IMG/VR virus record: IMGVR_UViG_3300031521_000049
Location: 1-64,000 of that record
DNA from: a virus
Strand: one strand, 5' to 3'
Length of the DNA stretch: 64,000 nucleotides
Shown: positions 33,015 to 40,760 of the stretch, one piece after another
How positions within the stretch are numbered: the stretch's first letter is position 1
How the letters are laid out: each line of letters begins with the position of its first letter
Notes under the pieces: generated by a model
Told to the model about the DNA's origin: nothing
The model's database searches: none
The model's input: the letters and a program-made list of their open reading frames with translations, nothing else
Made by a program: the position numbers and the translations under genes

Positions 33015-33569
33015 CTAACTAAAATCTTTATTGATAAGAATCTTTTTTAATTTTAATGCAAGATTAACCATACTCTCCTCTGAGTCTTCACCTCCATCTT
33101 TATCAAAAAGAAATATAAATGAATCCTTACTTATATTTTTATAAGTAAATGTCCAAAATGGTTTCCTTTCTCTTTTGAAAGAAAGATAGATTGGTCGAGC
33201 ATCTATTCTTTTTTGTTTTATACTTGTTCCTTCAAATTTTTTATTTTGAAGGCTCTTAATTATTTTTTCTACATCTGATTTAGAATATATTTTTTCTTCT
33301 ATCTCACAAACATTTTTTAAGTGAAAAGCCGAATTTGGTTTTGTTTTTGAGTTAAATCTCCTCGACACTACAAATCCTAAATTTTCTTCGCTCATATCGT
33401 CATAATCAATTCCGTTTTTTTCAGCAAAATCGATACAACAATCCAAACAAAAATGAGAATGTCCTTTTATTTTAGTGTGGGATTCTGGAAAAAGATTTAT
33501 GTTTTTTCTTTTGCTACACAATTTGCAAACCCTGTATTCATTGTTATCGAATAAACTTTCCATTTTCAT
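33015..33569 (-). CDS. Zinc-finger hypothetical protein
   Basis: 184 residues. N-terminus has YRVCKLCSKRKNI and SHFCLDCCIDFAEK, a Cys4 finger, the rest alpha/beta with a basic middle. Two possible starts six bases apart: 33569 overlaps the upstream TGA, while 33563 has better spacing from AAGGAG. Possibly DNA-binding; family unknown. Confidence 0.5.
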   Translation of the reverse strand: MKMESLFDNNEYRVCKLCSKRKNINLFPESHTKIKGHSHFCLDCCIDFAEKNGIDYDDMSEENLGFVVSRRFNSKTKPNSAFHLKNVCEIEEKIYSKSDVEKIIKSLQNKKFEGTSIKQKRIDARPIYLSFKRERKPFWTFTYKNISKDSFIFLFDKDGGEDSEESMVNLALKLKKILINKDFS

Positions 33570-33871
33570 TTCTCCTTAATAATAAAATTAAAATATTGAG
33601 TCAAAATTTCTTTTGCTTCATCCAAATTACTGCATCTCAAAACCATCGATTCAAGCCTATGAAGCAAAACATATTGACCTTGCTTCCGTAAAGAACTCCG
33701 CATCTTTTTTAAATAGTGCCAAGGTTCTTTTTCTTTTCCAGTAATAATCAATTTATATTTTTTATCCATTACTGGAATTGAAACAATTGCTTCGGCTTTT
33801 TTCTTTTCTCTTGTTGCTTTAATTTTGTCTTTTTTTTCTTGTGACATTTTCGAGCCTTTTACAATTGGCAT
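33566..33871 (-). CDS. Basic hypothetical protein
   Basis: 101 residues from the ATG at 33871 (GGGAGG ten bases upstream). N-terminus is very basic (SQEKKDKIKATREKKKAEAI), followed by a helical domain with WHYLKKMRSSLRKQGQYV. Likely nucleic-acid binding. Coupled to the zinc-finger gene by ATGA. Confidence 0.5.
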   Translation of the reverse strand: MPIVKGSKMSQEKKDKIKATREKKKAEAIVSIPVMDKKYKLIITGKEKEPWHYLKKMRSSLRKQGQYVLLHRLESMVLRCSNLDEAKEILTQYFNFIIKEK

Positions 33872-33876
33872 ATTAT

Positions 33877-34173
33877 TTAAGCCTCCCAAAATCGATAATC
33901 ATTGTTATTAATACAATATCTTTCATCAAGTTCACTGTATTTTGCGCAATGCATATGACCATCAGATCCGACACCTTCAACACCACGACCACGATTTTTA
34001 CAATTCTCACAAAATTTCTTTGAATCTTTTTTCAATACTAGAGGGTTATTTAATTCATCTTCAATTTCTCGCCTCACTGCATTTTTAAGGGCGGTGATAT
34101 AAATATATGTTTTATCTCTTTCTGTTGATAATTGCAAAATAGCTTCTTCCCAGTGTTTAGTTCCATATAACAT
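33877..34173 (-). CDS. Cys-containing hypothetical protein
   Basis: 98 residues. C-terminal half carries KFCENCKNRGRGVEGVG, MHCAKY and RYCINNN, four Cys and a His likely binding zinc. It follows the sigma-like gene by one base. Unknown function. Confidence 0.5.
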   Translation of the reverse strand: MLYGTKHWEEAILQLSTERDKTYIYITALKNAVRREIEDELNNPLVLKKDSKKFCENCKNRGRGVEGVGSDGHMHCAKYSELDERYCINNNDYRFWEA

Positions 34174-34174
34174 T

Positions 34175-34798
34175 TTAAGCCTCCGCGCAGATATATTTGT
34201 TTTCTGTCCACCAATCTTTTATTTCCATCCAAGCTTTTTTTGTTCTGCTCGGATTCCAATTATTATACACTCGTTTAATTTCTGAATACCTCGGAAGTCT
34301 TTTTGTTTCATCCTCAACATCTTCCCATTCTCGATTCGTTATGTAAGATAAAACGGCTTGGGCGTCATTTGAAAGATTTACTTTGCTTTCGATATATTCG
34401 ATTGCACACTCAAATTTATTATAGGTATTAATCGGAGTTTCTTTGAAGTCTTTACTGTCAATTGAAGGATATTTTTTATTCTGCCTCAATAAACAATAAT
34501 CATTAATCGTCCGAAGCCTATTATAAAGATAAGTTCCGAATTGCGCTTTTGATGGATCATATGTTTCGAGAGCTTCACAAAATATCAAATACGCTTGTGA
34601 GCGTAAATCATACACATCGTGATTAAAAAACCTTGAAGCAATCCATGCTGACTTTTCAATCATTTTTCTGTACTGCTTAAAATAAAGGTCTTTTGAATTT
34701 ACCTTTCTGTTTTTTCGTTGCAACAGAATTCGATCTTTATTTTTTGCGTAGTAATTATGATTGTATAATTTCCTAAGTTCTTTGTTTTTAAGAGGCAT
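34175..34798 (-). CDS. Phage sigma-factor-like protein
   Basis: 207 residues. Residues 48-102 resemble sigma-70 region 2: WIASRFFNHDVYDLRSQAYL then FCEALETYDPSKAQFGTYLY, where 'D..DL.Q.a.l....A...~dP....F.tYl' is the family pattern. The C-terminal 70 residues (AQAVLSYITNREWEDVEDET onwards, then KRLPRYSEIKRVYN) could be a region-4-like helix-turn-helix. It may redirect host RNA polymerase to phage promoters. ATGA overlap with the upstream Cys-rich gene. Confidence 0.6.
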   Translation of the reverse strand: MPLKNKELRKLYNHNYYAKNKDRILLQRKNRKVNSKDLYFKQYRKMIEKSAWIASRFFNHDVYDLRSQAYLIFCEALETYDPSKAQFGTYLYNRLRTINDYCLLRQNKKYPSIDSKDFKETPINTYNKFECAIEYIESKVNLSNDAQAVLSYITNREWEDVEDETKRLPRYSEIKRVYNNWNPSRTKKAWMEIKDWWTENKYICAEA

Positions 34799-34799
34799 T

Positions 34800-34973
34800 T
34801 CATTTTCTCCTTTTAATCTCGATTCGTTCTTTGCGGATTTTAGGTTTATAATCCTTCATTAATTTAAGGCTACGGAAACATTCGGGACGCTCAATAATTT
34901 TGCATTGAGTTCCACAAACATCTCCGTGCCAACATCTTTCTTCCCAAGGACAAGTTGTTTTAATCTTTAGCAT
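34800..34973 (-). CDS. 57-residue Cys-rich protein
   Basis: ATG 34973 to TGA 34800, overlapping the sigma-like ATG. It has six Cys and a His in the first 32 residues (TTCPWEERCWHGDVCGTQC), likely a zinc or iron-sulfur mini-fold, then a basic tail (KPKIRKERIEIKRRK). Coupling to the sigma-like gene hints at a joint role. Confidence 0.5.
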   Translation of the reverse strand: MLKIKTTCPWEERCWHGDVCGTQCKIIERPECFRSLKLMKDYKPKIRKERIEIKRRK

Positions 34974-34976
34974 ATT

Positions 34977-35258
34977 TTATTCTGCCTTAGTCCTTTTGAA
35001 TCCCTGACATTTTCTCTCAAGCCAATCTTTTCTTTTTGCAGAAAGATCATCAATCATCCGTCTCCAGTTATTTCTCATTACATGGTCGGATGCTTTGGCT
35101 TCTGCAAATTCAAGACTACATATTTTTTCAGTATATGTAATAAAATCTTCTGGTTTCTTTTCAAGTTGGTTCAAAAGTACTCGCCTTGTTTTTGGAAGAT
35201 TCTTGAATAGTTTTTCAACTTTGCGACGAGATAAAAAAGATTTAATGTTCATGCTCAT
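34977..35258 (-). CDS. Small basic helical protein
   Basis: 93 residues, helical and Arg/Lys-rich (LSRRKVEKLFKNLPKTRRVL; KDWLERKCQGFKRTKAE). Overlaps the upstream gene by 4 nt. No recognised family. Confidence 0.45.
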   Translation of the reverse strand: MSMNIKSFLSRRKVEKLFKNLPKTRRVLLNQLEKKPEDFITYTEKICSLEFAEAKASDHVMRNNWRRMIDDLSAKRKDWLERKCQGFKRTKAE

Positions 35259-35554
35259 ATCATCTCCTTTTCGATACCAATATCTTTTTCGTTTTTGATT
35301 ACAACTTTCGTATCTGTAACTTTTTTCATTACAGGATTCGGGTTGTATCTTCGAGTTACAATTGGATTACAAAAGTTTCTTGCCCAACCATTGACGATTT
35401 CTTTTGCACGACCATTTCCATAATGCAAGGTTTTAATCATCATTTCGATTGCAACATCTTTAGTTATTTCTTTTGCTTTTAATTTAAGTCGAATGATGCT
35501 GACTTTGTTGCAACGCTTTTCATACTCGTTTTGTGTTAGGATTTGTTTATTCAT
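35255..35554 (-). CDS. Basic hypothetical protein
   Basis: 99 residues from the ATG at 35554, chosen because AGGAG is 7 nt upstream (the frame extends further without a site). Basic, helical, with KAKEITKDVAIEMMIKTLHY. Overlaps the acidic 40-residue gene by 8 nt. Unknown. Confidence 0.45.
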   Translation of the reverse strand: MNKQILTQNEYEKRCNKVSIIRLKLKAKEITKDVAIEMMIKTLHYGNGRAKEIVNGWARNFCNPIVTRRYNPNPVMKKVTDTKVVIKNEKDIGIEKEMI

Positions 35555-35669
35555 CTGCATACTCCTCATAAGAATCTTGAACAAATTCTGGGCGACTTCC
35601 ATCATCTTCCCAATCAGCAAGTTCCATATTTCTTTCGCCTTCAAAATCATCATTATTTAGTTTGTTCAT
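35547..35669 (-). CDS. 40-residue acidic protein
   Basis: ATG 35669 (overlapping the previous TGA as ATGA) to TAA 35547. Very acidic (LADWEDDGSRPEFVQDSYEE). Small acidic phage proteins often act as inhibitors or DNA mimics, but nothing specific is recognised here. Confidence 0.45.
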   Translation of the reverse strand: MNKLNNDDFEGERNMELADWEDDGSRPEFVQDSYEEYADE

Positions 35670-36031
35670 TTTGCTTCTCCTGAAAAATCTTTTCTGAGTT
35701 GAATCAATTCTTTTTCTGCGGCTTCGATATCATCATTTATTTTTTTTATTTTTTCGTCATATTCTTTTTTAGCTTCGTTTAATCTTTCGTCTTTAGAAGT
35801 TATCTTGACGATAAGGTTTGAAATGCGACCATCATAAAAATATTTTGGTTCTGCATAAATTGAATATCCACATCCGCCACCGATTCTTGAGTACTTTGAA
35901 TGAGGTACAGTCACTAAAAGTGTTTTGTATCCTTCATAATCTTTTTGACGAGATTTTACTTCTTCTTTATCTGAAGAATAAACTCCTGTAAATCCATATC
36001 CTCTTGCTTGTGCTTCTTTTTCTGTTGCCAT
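35666..36031 (-). CDS. Hypothetical protein with C-terminal coiled coil
   Basis: 121 residues. N-terminal globular part (RGYGFTGVYSSDKEEVKSRQ and GGGCGYSIYAEPKYFYDGRI) and a coiled coil (KKEYDEKIKKINDDIEAAEK). AAGGAG upstream, with a leader similar to that of the gene at 36390. Unknown function. Confidence 0.5.
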   Translation of the reverse strand: MATEKEAQARGYGFTGVYSSDKEEVKSRQKDYEGYKTLLVTVPHSKYSRIGGGCGYSIYAEPKYFYDGRISNLIVKITSKDERLNEAKKEYDEKIKKINDDIEAAEKELIQLRKDFSGEAK

Positions 36032-36106
36032 TTGATTACTCCTTAAAAATAAGTTTCTTTCCGGTTTTATTTTCCTGATATTGTCGTCAGGCTCGACTTC
36101 GATTAA

Positions 36107-36385
36107 TTATTTCTTTCCAAACAATCGATAATATTCGTCGATTCCGAATTCTGTTATCATGTAAATCGGATCGCCATTTACTTCATCTTCATAAAGTAAG
36201 TTTTTGTTTCGAAGTGATAAGCAAACTCCAGTTGCTTGTTTTTTGGTAATTTTAAGAGACTCTGCAACATTTTGAATTTCGCAGGTTGCAGCGTTATCAG
36301 ATTTTTCATCTTCTGCTGTTTCGTAATTAAAGCTGAATGAAGTTTTGATTGTTTTAAGTTCCATTTCAGTGTAAGTTTGTGTCAT
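36107..36385 (-). CDS. Winged-helix-like small protein
   Basis: 92 residues. CEIQNVAESLKITKKQATGV followed by LSLRNKNLLYEDEVNGDPIY fits a helix-turn-helix plus wing, as in small phage regulators. AAGGAG-type site. Could bind phage operators nearby; speculative. Confidence 0.5.
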   Translation of the reverse strand: MTQTYTEMELKTIKTSFSFNYETAEDEKSDNAATCEIQNVAESLKITKKQATGVCLSLRNKNLLYEDEVNGDPIYMITEFGIDEYYRLFGKK

Positions 36386-36389
36386 CTGA

Positions 36390-36677
36390 TTACTCCTTCC
36401 AAAAATTGATTTCAGCTAAAGTGTTTCCAAGAAGATTAAGGATATCTAATTGACCGCCAAGTTTTTCGTAATTGGAAAAATAAACAATCGCTTCTTTTTC
36501 ATACTGAGTCCCAAGAAGGATTTTAAGATTTTCTTTTGCTGCACAAGTAGCTGATTGATTATTTGATACTTGTCTGACTGCCGCTTGAAGTTGATTAAAA
36601 TAATTAGTTTGTTCAGCTTCAATTTGATTGTATTTGTTAATCAAGTTTTGAAGAGCGTTTCTTTCTTTTGTTGTCAT
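36390..36677 (-). CDS. Small helical hypothetical protein
   Basis: 95 residues from the ATG at 36677 (AAGGAG 9 nt upstream). Two long helices with Gln/Asn-rich middle (YNQIEAEQTNYFNQLQAAVR). Four bases before the winged-helix gene. Unknown. Confidence 0.5.
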   Translation of the reverse strand: MTTKERNALQNLINKYNQIEAEQTNYFNQLQAAVRQVSNNQSATCAAKENLKILLGTQYEKEAIVYFSNYEKLGGQLDILNLLGNTLAEINFWKE

Positions 36678-36739
36678 TTGATTACTCCTTAATAAAGTTA
36701 AGTTTCTTTCCAAAAAGATCGTGATTTTATTTGGACTTT

Positions 36740-36946
36740 CTACGAACTTCGGCTCCTACCTTTCCAGGTTATCAACGCTCTGTTTTCCTTGCCCATCAAA
36801 TCTGGTTGTTTTCTCTCAACCTTTAATTCATTATAAAGGTGGTATCGAATAATGTATATCCCTCGACACTCTGTTTTAAGCATTTTCTTTAAAAAATCGT
36901 CAAAATAAGTAAAAATAATCAAACAATCTGTAAAGGGCTTTTTCAT
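36740..36946 (-). CDS. Possible 68-residue protein
   Basis: Begins MKKPFTDCLIIFTYFDDFLK and ends in a basic, Ser-rich tail. No ribosome site precedes the ATG, but TTATAAT sits 8 nt upstream so a leaderless message is conceivable. It lies downstream of the leftward promoter at about 37126. May be spurious. Confidence 0.3.
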   Translation of the reverse strand: MKKPFTDCLIIFTYFDDFLKKMLKTECRGIYIIRYHLYNELKVERKQPDLMGKENRALITWKGRSRSS

Positions 36947-37005
36947 AATCGATATTATAACTCATATAATATTATAAAAATCGATTTCTGATACGCACGA
37001 GGATT

Positions 37006-37131
37006 GCCGTAAACGAACGCAAATAAATTTCTGGTATAATTACACTAAAAATCAAAACAAATGCGTTTACGGCGTTTTATGCTCAAAATTTGCGTTTTTT
37101 ACGTCTCGACTCACTAAAAGGTCTAATTATA
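37006..37131. promoter_or_regulatory. Face-to-face promoters with three related operator-like repeats
   Basis: Rightward extended -10 TGGTATAAT (TATAAT 37035-37040). Leftward TGGTATAAT (TATAAT 37131-37126) with TTGAAT at a 16-bp spacing. Three related sites: GCCGTAAACGAACGCAAAT (37006-37024), AAATGCGTTTACGGC (37059-37073, inverse of the first core), ATTTGCGTTTTTTACG (37088-37103). The leftward promoter would feed the genes below 36946. The rightward one would run antisense to the gene at 37210. Layout suggests repressor control. Confidence 0.6.
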
Positions 37132-37209
37132 CCAAAAACCATACAAGATTCAAAAACTATATCAAATTCGTTGTTAATTGAGCCTTAAAACGAGGTTTAA
37201 TTGATGCTC

Positions 37210-37563
37210 TTAATCCTCCTTTGCTCTTTTAGATAACCTTGATTTAACAAAGCGATCAGAAACAGCTTTTCGCTGCTCATCAGTCATTATTCGTTTATTA
37301 GGATTAATAATTTTATCTGATACTGGAATTTTATTTAGATACAAATATATTGAGCAATTTTTACTTGTGCAAACTGAAATTGATAATCCGTTTCTACACC
37401 ACCTGCAATAATCCTTAACTGCTTTTGATCGTCCTCTAGCTCCAGGAAGAATCATTTGAAAAAGCTGACATCTTTTATTTTTACATTCAGCAATTCTTTT
37501 TCCTTCGTGACAATCTTGGCAACGAAGTTTAATAGCAAATTTAACTGTTAATAATTTTTTCAT
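37210..37563 (-). CDS. Double zinc-knuckle protein
   Basis: 117 residues from the ATG at 37563 (AAGGAG upstream, ATGA overlap). Two tandem Cys units: LRCQDCHEGKRIAECKNKRC and DYCRWCRNGLSISVCTSKNC, each CxxCx(9)CxxxxC, then a basic tail with MTDEQRKAVSDRFVKSRLSK. Probably nucleic-acid binding; coupled to the initiator-like gene. Confidence 0.55.
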   Translation of the reverse strand: MKKLLTVKFAIKLRCQDCHEGKRIAECKNKRCQLFQMILPGARGRSKAVKDYCRWCRNGLSISVCTSKNCSIYLYLNKIPVSDKIINPNKRIMTDEQRKAVSDRFVKSRLSKRAKED

Positions 37564-38789
37564 TTCAAACTCCTTGGTATTGTGATTCCAATATCGTGTT
37601 CTTTTATTTTTGTTTCGACATACCAATTAAAAGTTTTATTATCAATTCCAAAATTTCCTATCTTCGGATGCTTGCCAATTGTATCTGAAATCCATTCAAG
37701 ATAATTTTCCATAAATCCTGTTCGAGTTGAGAGCCAATATTGACAATTAGAATCTTTTGAACAAAGCCAATTCATATTTTTGTCATACCATTTTACAAGT
37801 TGATTTATTTTTCTATAGAATAAATCTTCATCATAATTTTCTCTTTTTAATATTGGGTTTACTAATGCTGTTATTTTTGACGGAAGATTATTATATATTT
37901 TTTCTGTTGCGACTGTAATATTAGTTGAACATTTTTCTAATAAGCAAACATAAAACATAGATGTCTTGTTAAAATCGCAAAAAATAAATTCATCAATATT
38001 TCTTGGCAAGACCTCTTTGTTATTTTTCTCAGAATCACTGTCAAACCAAGATTGATAATTTTTAATTGAATTCAAAACAACTTTTTCAATATTTGTCCAA
38101 CTTCCCTTACAACTATTTATTTTTGTTTGTATTTCGTTAGTTTTATTTAGATAGTATCCATATTGTTTTTTATACCAATCTTTTAGCGAATCAACTCTAT
38201 TATTAGTTAAAAATCGACCTTCATAAAGAGAAATCATTTGATTTTGGAACTTAGAGAATTTTACTGTATAATGATAGTTGTCTTCTGGAATCTTATGTTT
38301 GAAAATAAAATCACCATCATAATTATTTTTTATAGAAACAATTTTTTCAAATAAAAAAAATACATTTTTATTATAAGGATGTTTCTTTTTGTTTGTGTTT
38401 TTTATTTCTGGTTTAATTTCATTTCCAGTTATAAGACTTTCCATTTTTGTATTCTCCAACTCATCTATAATTCCAGGATAAAATCTAAAATATGTTTTTG
38501 GGCCACCCATTCCATTATCTCTTGATAGTTTCAACTGGAGTATTTTTTTATCGCTATATTCTTTTATTTTTCTTCTAACAGTAAAAATATTTTTGAATAT
38601 AGCAGGAAGATCATCAATAACTTTAGTATATTTTATCCAATAAAATATTTCTCCATCTTCGTCGATTATTTTTCTCATTTTGCTTTCATTGGTAAACGTC
38701 ATAAACCATCTAAGAAAATTAGAGTCATTCCCATCGAGATTATATTTCACTAAAGTATCTTGCCTAAAACCATCAAGTGTAACTTTCAT
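37560..38789 (-). CDS. Putative replication initiator / replisome organiser
   Basis: 409 residues. N-terminal part (FLRWFMTFTNESKMRKIIDE, EIFYWIKYTKVIDDLPAIFK, and KTYFRFYPGIIDELE) resembles the winged-helix N-terminus of phage and plasmid replication initiators, followed by a long helical, Trp/Tyr-rich region (KDWYKKQYGYYL). It lies near the ParB-like gene and the repeat-bearing non-coding region, supporting an origin-binding role. Weak recognition; could also be a regulator. Confidence 0.4.
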   Translation of the reverse strand: MKVTLDGFRQDTLVKYNLDGNDSNFLRWFMTFTNESKMRKIIDEDGEIFYWIKYTKVIDDLPAIFKNIFTVRRKIKEYSDKKILQLKLSRDNGMGGPKTYFRFYPGIIDELENTKMESLITGNEIKPEIKNTNKKKHPYNKNVFFLFEKIVSIKNNYDGDFIFKHKIPEDNYHYTVKFSKFQNQMISLYEGRFLTNNRVDSLKDWYKKQYGYYLNKTNEIQTKINSCKGSWTNIEKVVLNSIKNYQSWFDSDSEKNNKEVLPRNIDEFIFCDFNKTSMFYVCLLEKCSTNITVATEKIYNNLPSKITALVNPILKRENYDEDLFYRKINQLVKWYDKNMNWLCSKDSNCQYWLSTRTGFMENYLEWISDTIGKHPKIGNFGIDNKTFNWYVETKIKEHDIGITIPRSLK

Positions 38790-39321
38790 CCTTTTCCTCT
38801 GTTATTTTTTGCTCTATTCTTTTTGTTTCTGAATTTTTATCTTCAATTGAAATTAATTCTTGAAGCTTATGAAAAGGAAGTAAATATTTCATATGTTCAT
38901 TTCCATTTTCAATTAACAGATTATAAGATTCTACTCTTGTGTTTAATTCTTTTAATTTTCTCTTTATTGTTTCTGTGTATTCTCCTTCATCAAGAAATTT
39001 CCAAAGACCTCTGACAGATCCTTCTTTGCATGAATACCCAAATGGCGTTTTTCTTTCTTCTATTAAAACTTGTTTTATTCCATTTAGATTTCGTTTCCAA
39101 TAATCAAGAGTTGGAATCCAAGCCGAGCCACTATCTTCAACATAATCTGCAAAGCCCATTTTCTTGAAAGTTGATTGCATAGTTTTAACAAGAATATCAA
39201 TATGAGGAAGAGGTAAATAATTTTTATCTTCCATAAGTTCAAGAACATCAGCACCTAATCGACAACGAAAATGTCTGCAAGATTCTCCATTTTTTCTTGC
39301 TCTTGATTTTTTATTCTTCAT
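38773..39321 (-). CDS. Hypothetical protein in initiator gene cluster
   Basis: 182 residues. Basic N-terminus (KNKKSRARKNGESCRHFRCR), then a helical domain with a WIPTLDYWKRNLNGIKQVLI segment. Overlaps neighbours by 17 and 11 nt. Possibly a partner of the initiator-like protein; no family recognised. Confidence 0.45.
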   Translation of the reverse strand: MKNKKSRARKNGESCRHFRCRLGADVLELMEDKNYLPLPHIDILVKTMQSTFKKMGFADYVEDSGSAWIPTLDYWKRNLNGIKQVLIEERKTPFGYSCKEGSVRGLWKFLDEGEYTETIKRKLKELNTRVESYNLLIENGNEHMKYLLPFHKLQELISIEDKNSETKRIEQKITEEKDESYT

Positions 39322-40147
39322 TTGGTTCCTCCATATTGTCCATTAAGGATTTTATTTGATTGTGAAGTCTTTTTACAAATTGCATGGCTTCGGGTGAAAA
39401 CATTCCTTCTTTTGCAAGAATAGTGGCAAGTGATATTTTTTCTTTTGATTCTTTTAGAAAATCCAAATAGTCTTTTACTGCCTTTGGATGTTTGTTTGGG
39501 AGTTTTTTGTTTTCCTTTACTGCTTTTGCTTCTTTTTCTTTTTCTTGTTTTACGAATCTTTTAGCATGAAGATCAACATCAACTTTATTTAATGTTTTCT
39601 TTCCACTGACAATGTCTTGAATTGTTTCTTTTGGGAGTTCATTATTTTCAACAGCAGTTTTTATTTTTTTAGCTCGTTGAACACTTGATGCTGAAACGCC
39701 GAATTGCTTACCGGCTTCTTCAGATGCTGTTCCATGTTTTATTTCTTTATTTTTTTTTTTATTTTCTTTATTAACATTATCTTTAATTAAAGAGGATGTT
39801 AGATCATTTCTTTTTCCTTGTCTTTCTTTTGCTTTCTTTTCAAACTCAGGAAGCATTTCAGTAGCGAGCATTGCGCGTTGACTTTCTGATAAATGTCTTC
39901 GCCTTATGTTTACAGAAATTACATAACCAAGTGGATCAGTTCCAGTATAGGTTTTTGTTTTTGGTTCAACGTCTAATTTCTTGCAGGCTCGATAGCGATT
40001 TATACCGTCAAGTATTTCTCCATCAAAAAGTATAATAGGTTCTTTCTGCCCATTCTTTTTAATGTCATCAACGAAAAGATCAAAGTCAGTTCCTTCAATT
40101 TGAGGAAAGTACTTTGCCAACTTGTGAAACTTCAGCTCCTTAATCAT
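39311..40147 (-). CDS. ParB-domain protein
   Basis: 278 residues from the ATG at 40147 (AAAGGAG 7 nt upstream; a longer reading to 40198 lacks one). ParB/sulfiredoxin-type motif PIILFDGEILDGINRYRACK, then NIRRRHLSESQRAMLATEML and a helix-turn-helix GKQFGVSASSVQRAKKI, followed by charged helices. Phage ParB-like proteins act as DNA-binding regulators or nucleases. First gene of the leftward region, behind a long structured leader and promoter copy F. Confidence 0.75.
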   Translation of the reverse strand: MIKELKFHKLAKYFPQIEGTDFDLFVDDIKKNGQKEPIILFDGEILDGINRYRACKKLDVEPKTKTYTGTDPLGYVISVNIRRRHLSESQRAMLATEMLPEFEKKAKERQGKRNDLTSSLIKDNVNKENKKKNKEIKHGTASEEAGKQFGVSASSVQRAKKIKTAVENNELPKETIQDIVSGKKTLNKVDVDLHAKRFVKQEKEKEAKAVKENKKLPNKHPKAVKDYLDFLKESKEKISLATILAKEGMFSPEAMQFVKRLHNQIKSLMDNMEEPNEE

Positions 40148-40168
40148 AACAAACTCCTTTAGAAAATA

Positions 40169-40258
40169 AAAACCCTTTAGTCGGGATTCTTTGGACATTC
40201 TTTCAAACCCCTCAAGCGGATAAGGTTTAATCGAATAGAATCCCTACTAAAGGGTTTT
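40169..40258 (-). ncRNA. Long stem-loop leader upstream of the ParB-like gene
   Basis: 22-nt arms (40169-40190 and 40237-40258) pair with one mismatch; inside are nested pairs ATTC/GAAT and AAACC/GGTTT around a 14-nt loop. Read leftward, the structure ends in TTTTTATTTT just before the ParB-like Shine-Dalgarno, so it could act as an attenuator or translation control. The element is transcribed from promoter copy F if that is active. Its two-level structure argues against chance. Confidence 0.6.
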
Positions 40259-40327
40259 CTGTTTGTTAAACCGCTCGAATCTATTTGGCGACGATAAACT
40301 GTGCCCAGCAATTTATCACTTCATATG

Positions 40328-40343
40328 TATATTATAGGATATC
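40328..40343 (-). promoter_or_regulatory. Phage promoter element, copy F
   Basis: Exact GATATCCTATAATATA on the minus strand, about 180 nt before the ParB-like gene, giving a long leader that contains the 90-nt stem-loop. Confidence 0.7.
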
Positions 40344-40584
40344 AAAACAAATGTATATATTAAAATTAGAATTATTTTCCAAAATAAATTATTTAAGTAA
40401 ATCTATCAAAAGCACGTAGTGTTATATTATATTTATATAATATATTCTTAATAATGTATTATATATTATATATGTGAGTAAAAATGCTTACTACGTACTA
40501 AGCGAAAATGCTTACTACTTGAGTAAAATATCACTGTTATATAGAAAGAAACTATTTTATAATTAATATATAAAAATCGTCATT
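40344..40584. other. AT-rich repeat region between divergent promoters, candidate origin
   Basis: No gene. A very AT-rich stretch (about 40360-40475, repeated TATATA/ATTATA) is followed by two direct copies of AAAATGCTTACTAC (40481-40494 and 40505-40518) and alternating AGTAA/TTACT arms (AGTAAaaatgcTTACT, TTACTacttgAGTAA). Repeats next to an AT-rich unwinding-like tract between divergent operons, near initiator- and ParB-like genes, are what a phage origin or operator region looks like. Confidence 0.45.
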
Positions 40585-40600
40585 GATATCCTATAATATA
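40585..40600 (+). promoter_or_regulatory. Phage promoter element, copy G
   Basis: Exact GATATCCTATAATATA on the plus strand. No gene follows for about 370 nt; the first product would be an untranslated structured RNA. Confidence 0.65.
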
Positions 40601-40605
40601 TATGT

Positions 40606-40760
40606 CAGGCGAAAAGCCTATCTGATTTTAGTGGATTACATCTAACGTTTCCTGGACTCGATATTTCAGGTGAATAGTAAGGCGTACAAATAAATAGCGC
40701 CGAGGAGGGTTAAACGACTTTCAGTGTCGCGCTCTAATTTATTATTTTTAATATTTGTTG
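40606..40760 (+). ncRNA. Candidate small RNA behind promoter G
   Basis: Not coding. Noticeably richer in G+C than its flanks. It contains an AGGC-GAAAA-GCCT hairpin near the start and, at about 40697-40734, a hairpin formed by AGCG/CGCT outside CGAC/GTCG, followed by CTAATTTATTATTTTTAAT, a T-rich end like a terminator. No tRNA, tmRNA or riboswitch family was recognised. Ends are approximate. Confidence 0.4.

Noticed and set aside
36950-37200. Small gene from the rightward promoter at 37035
   Set aside because: No ATG with ribosome site and open frame of useful length follows; only a non-coding or antisense transcript is possible.
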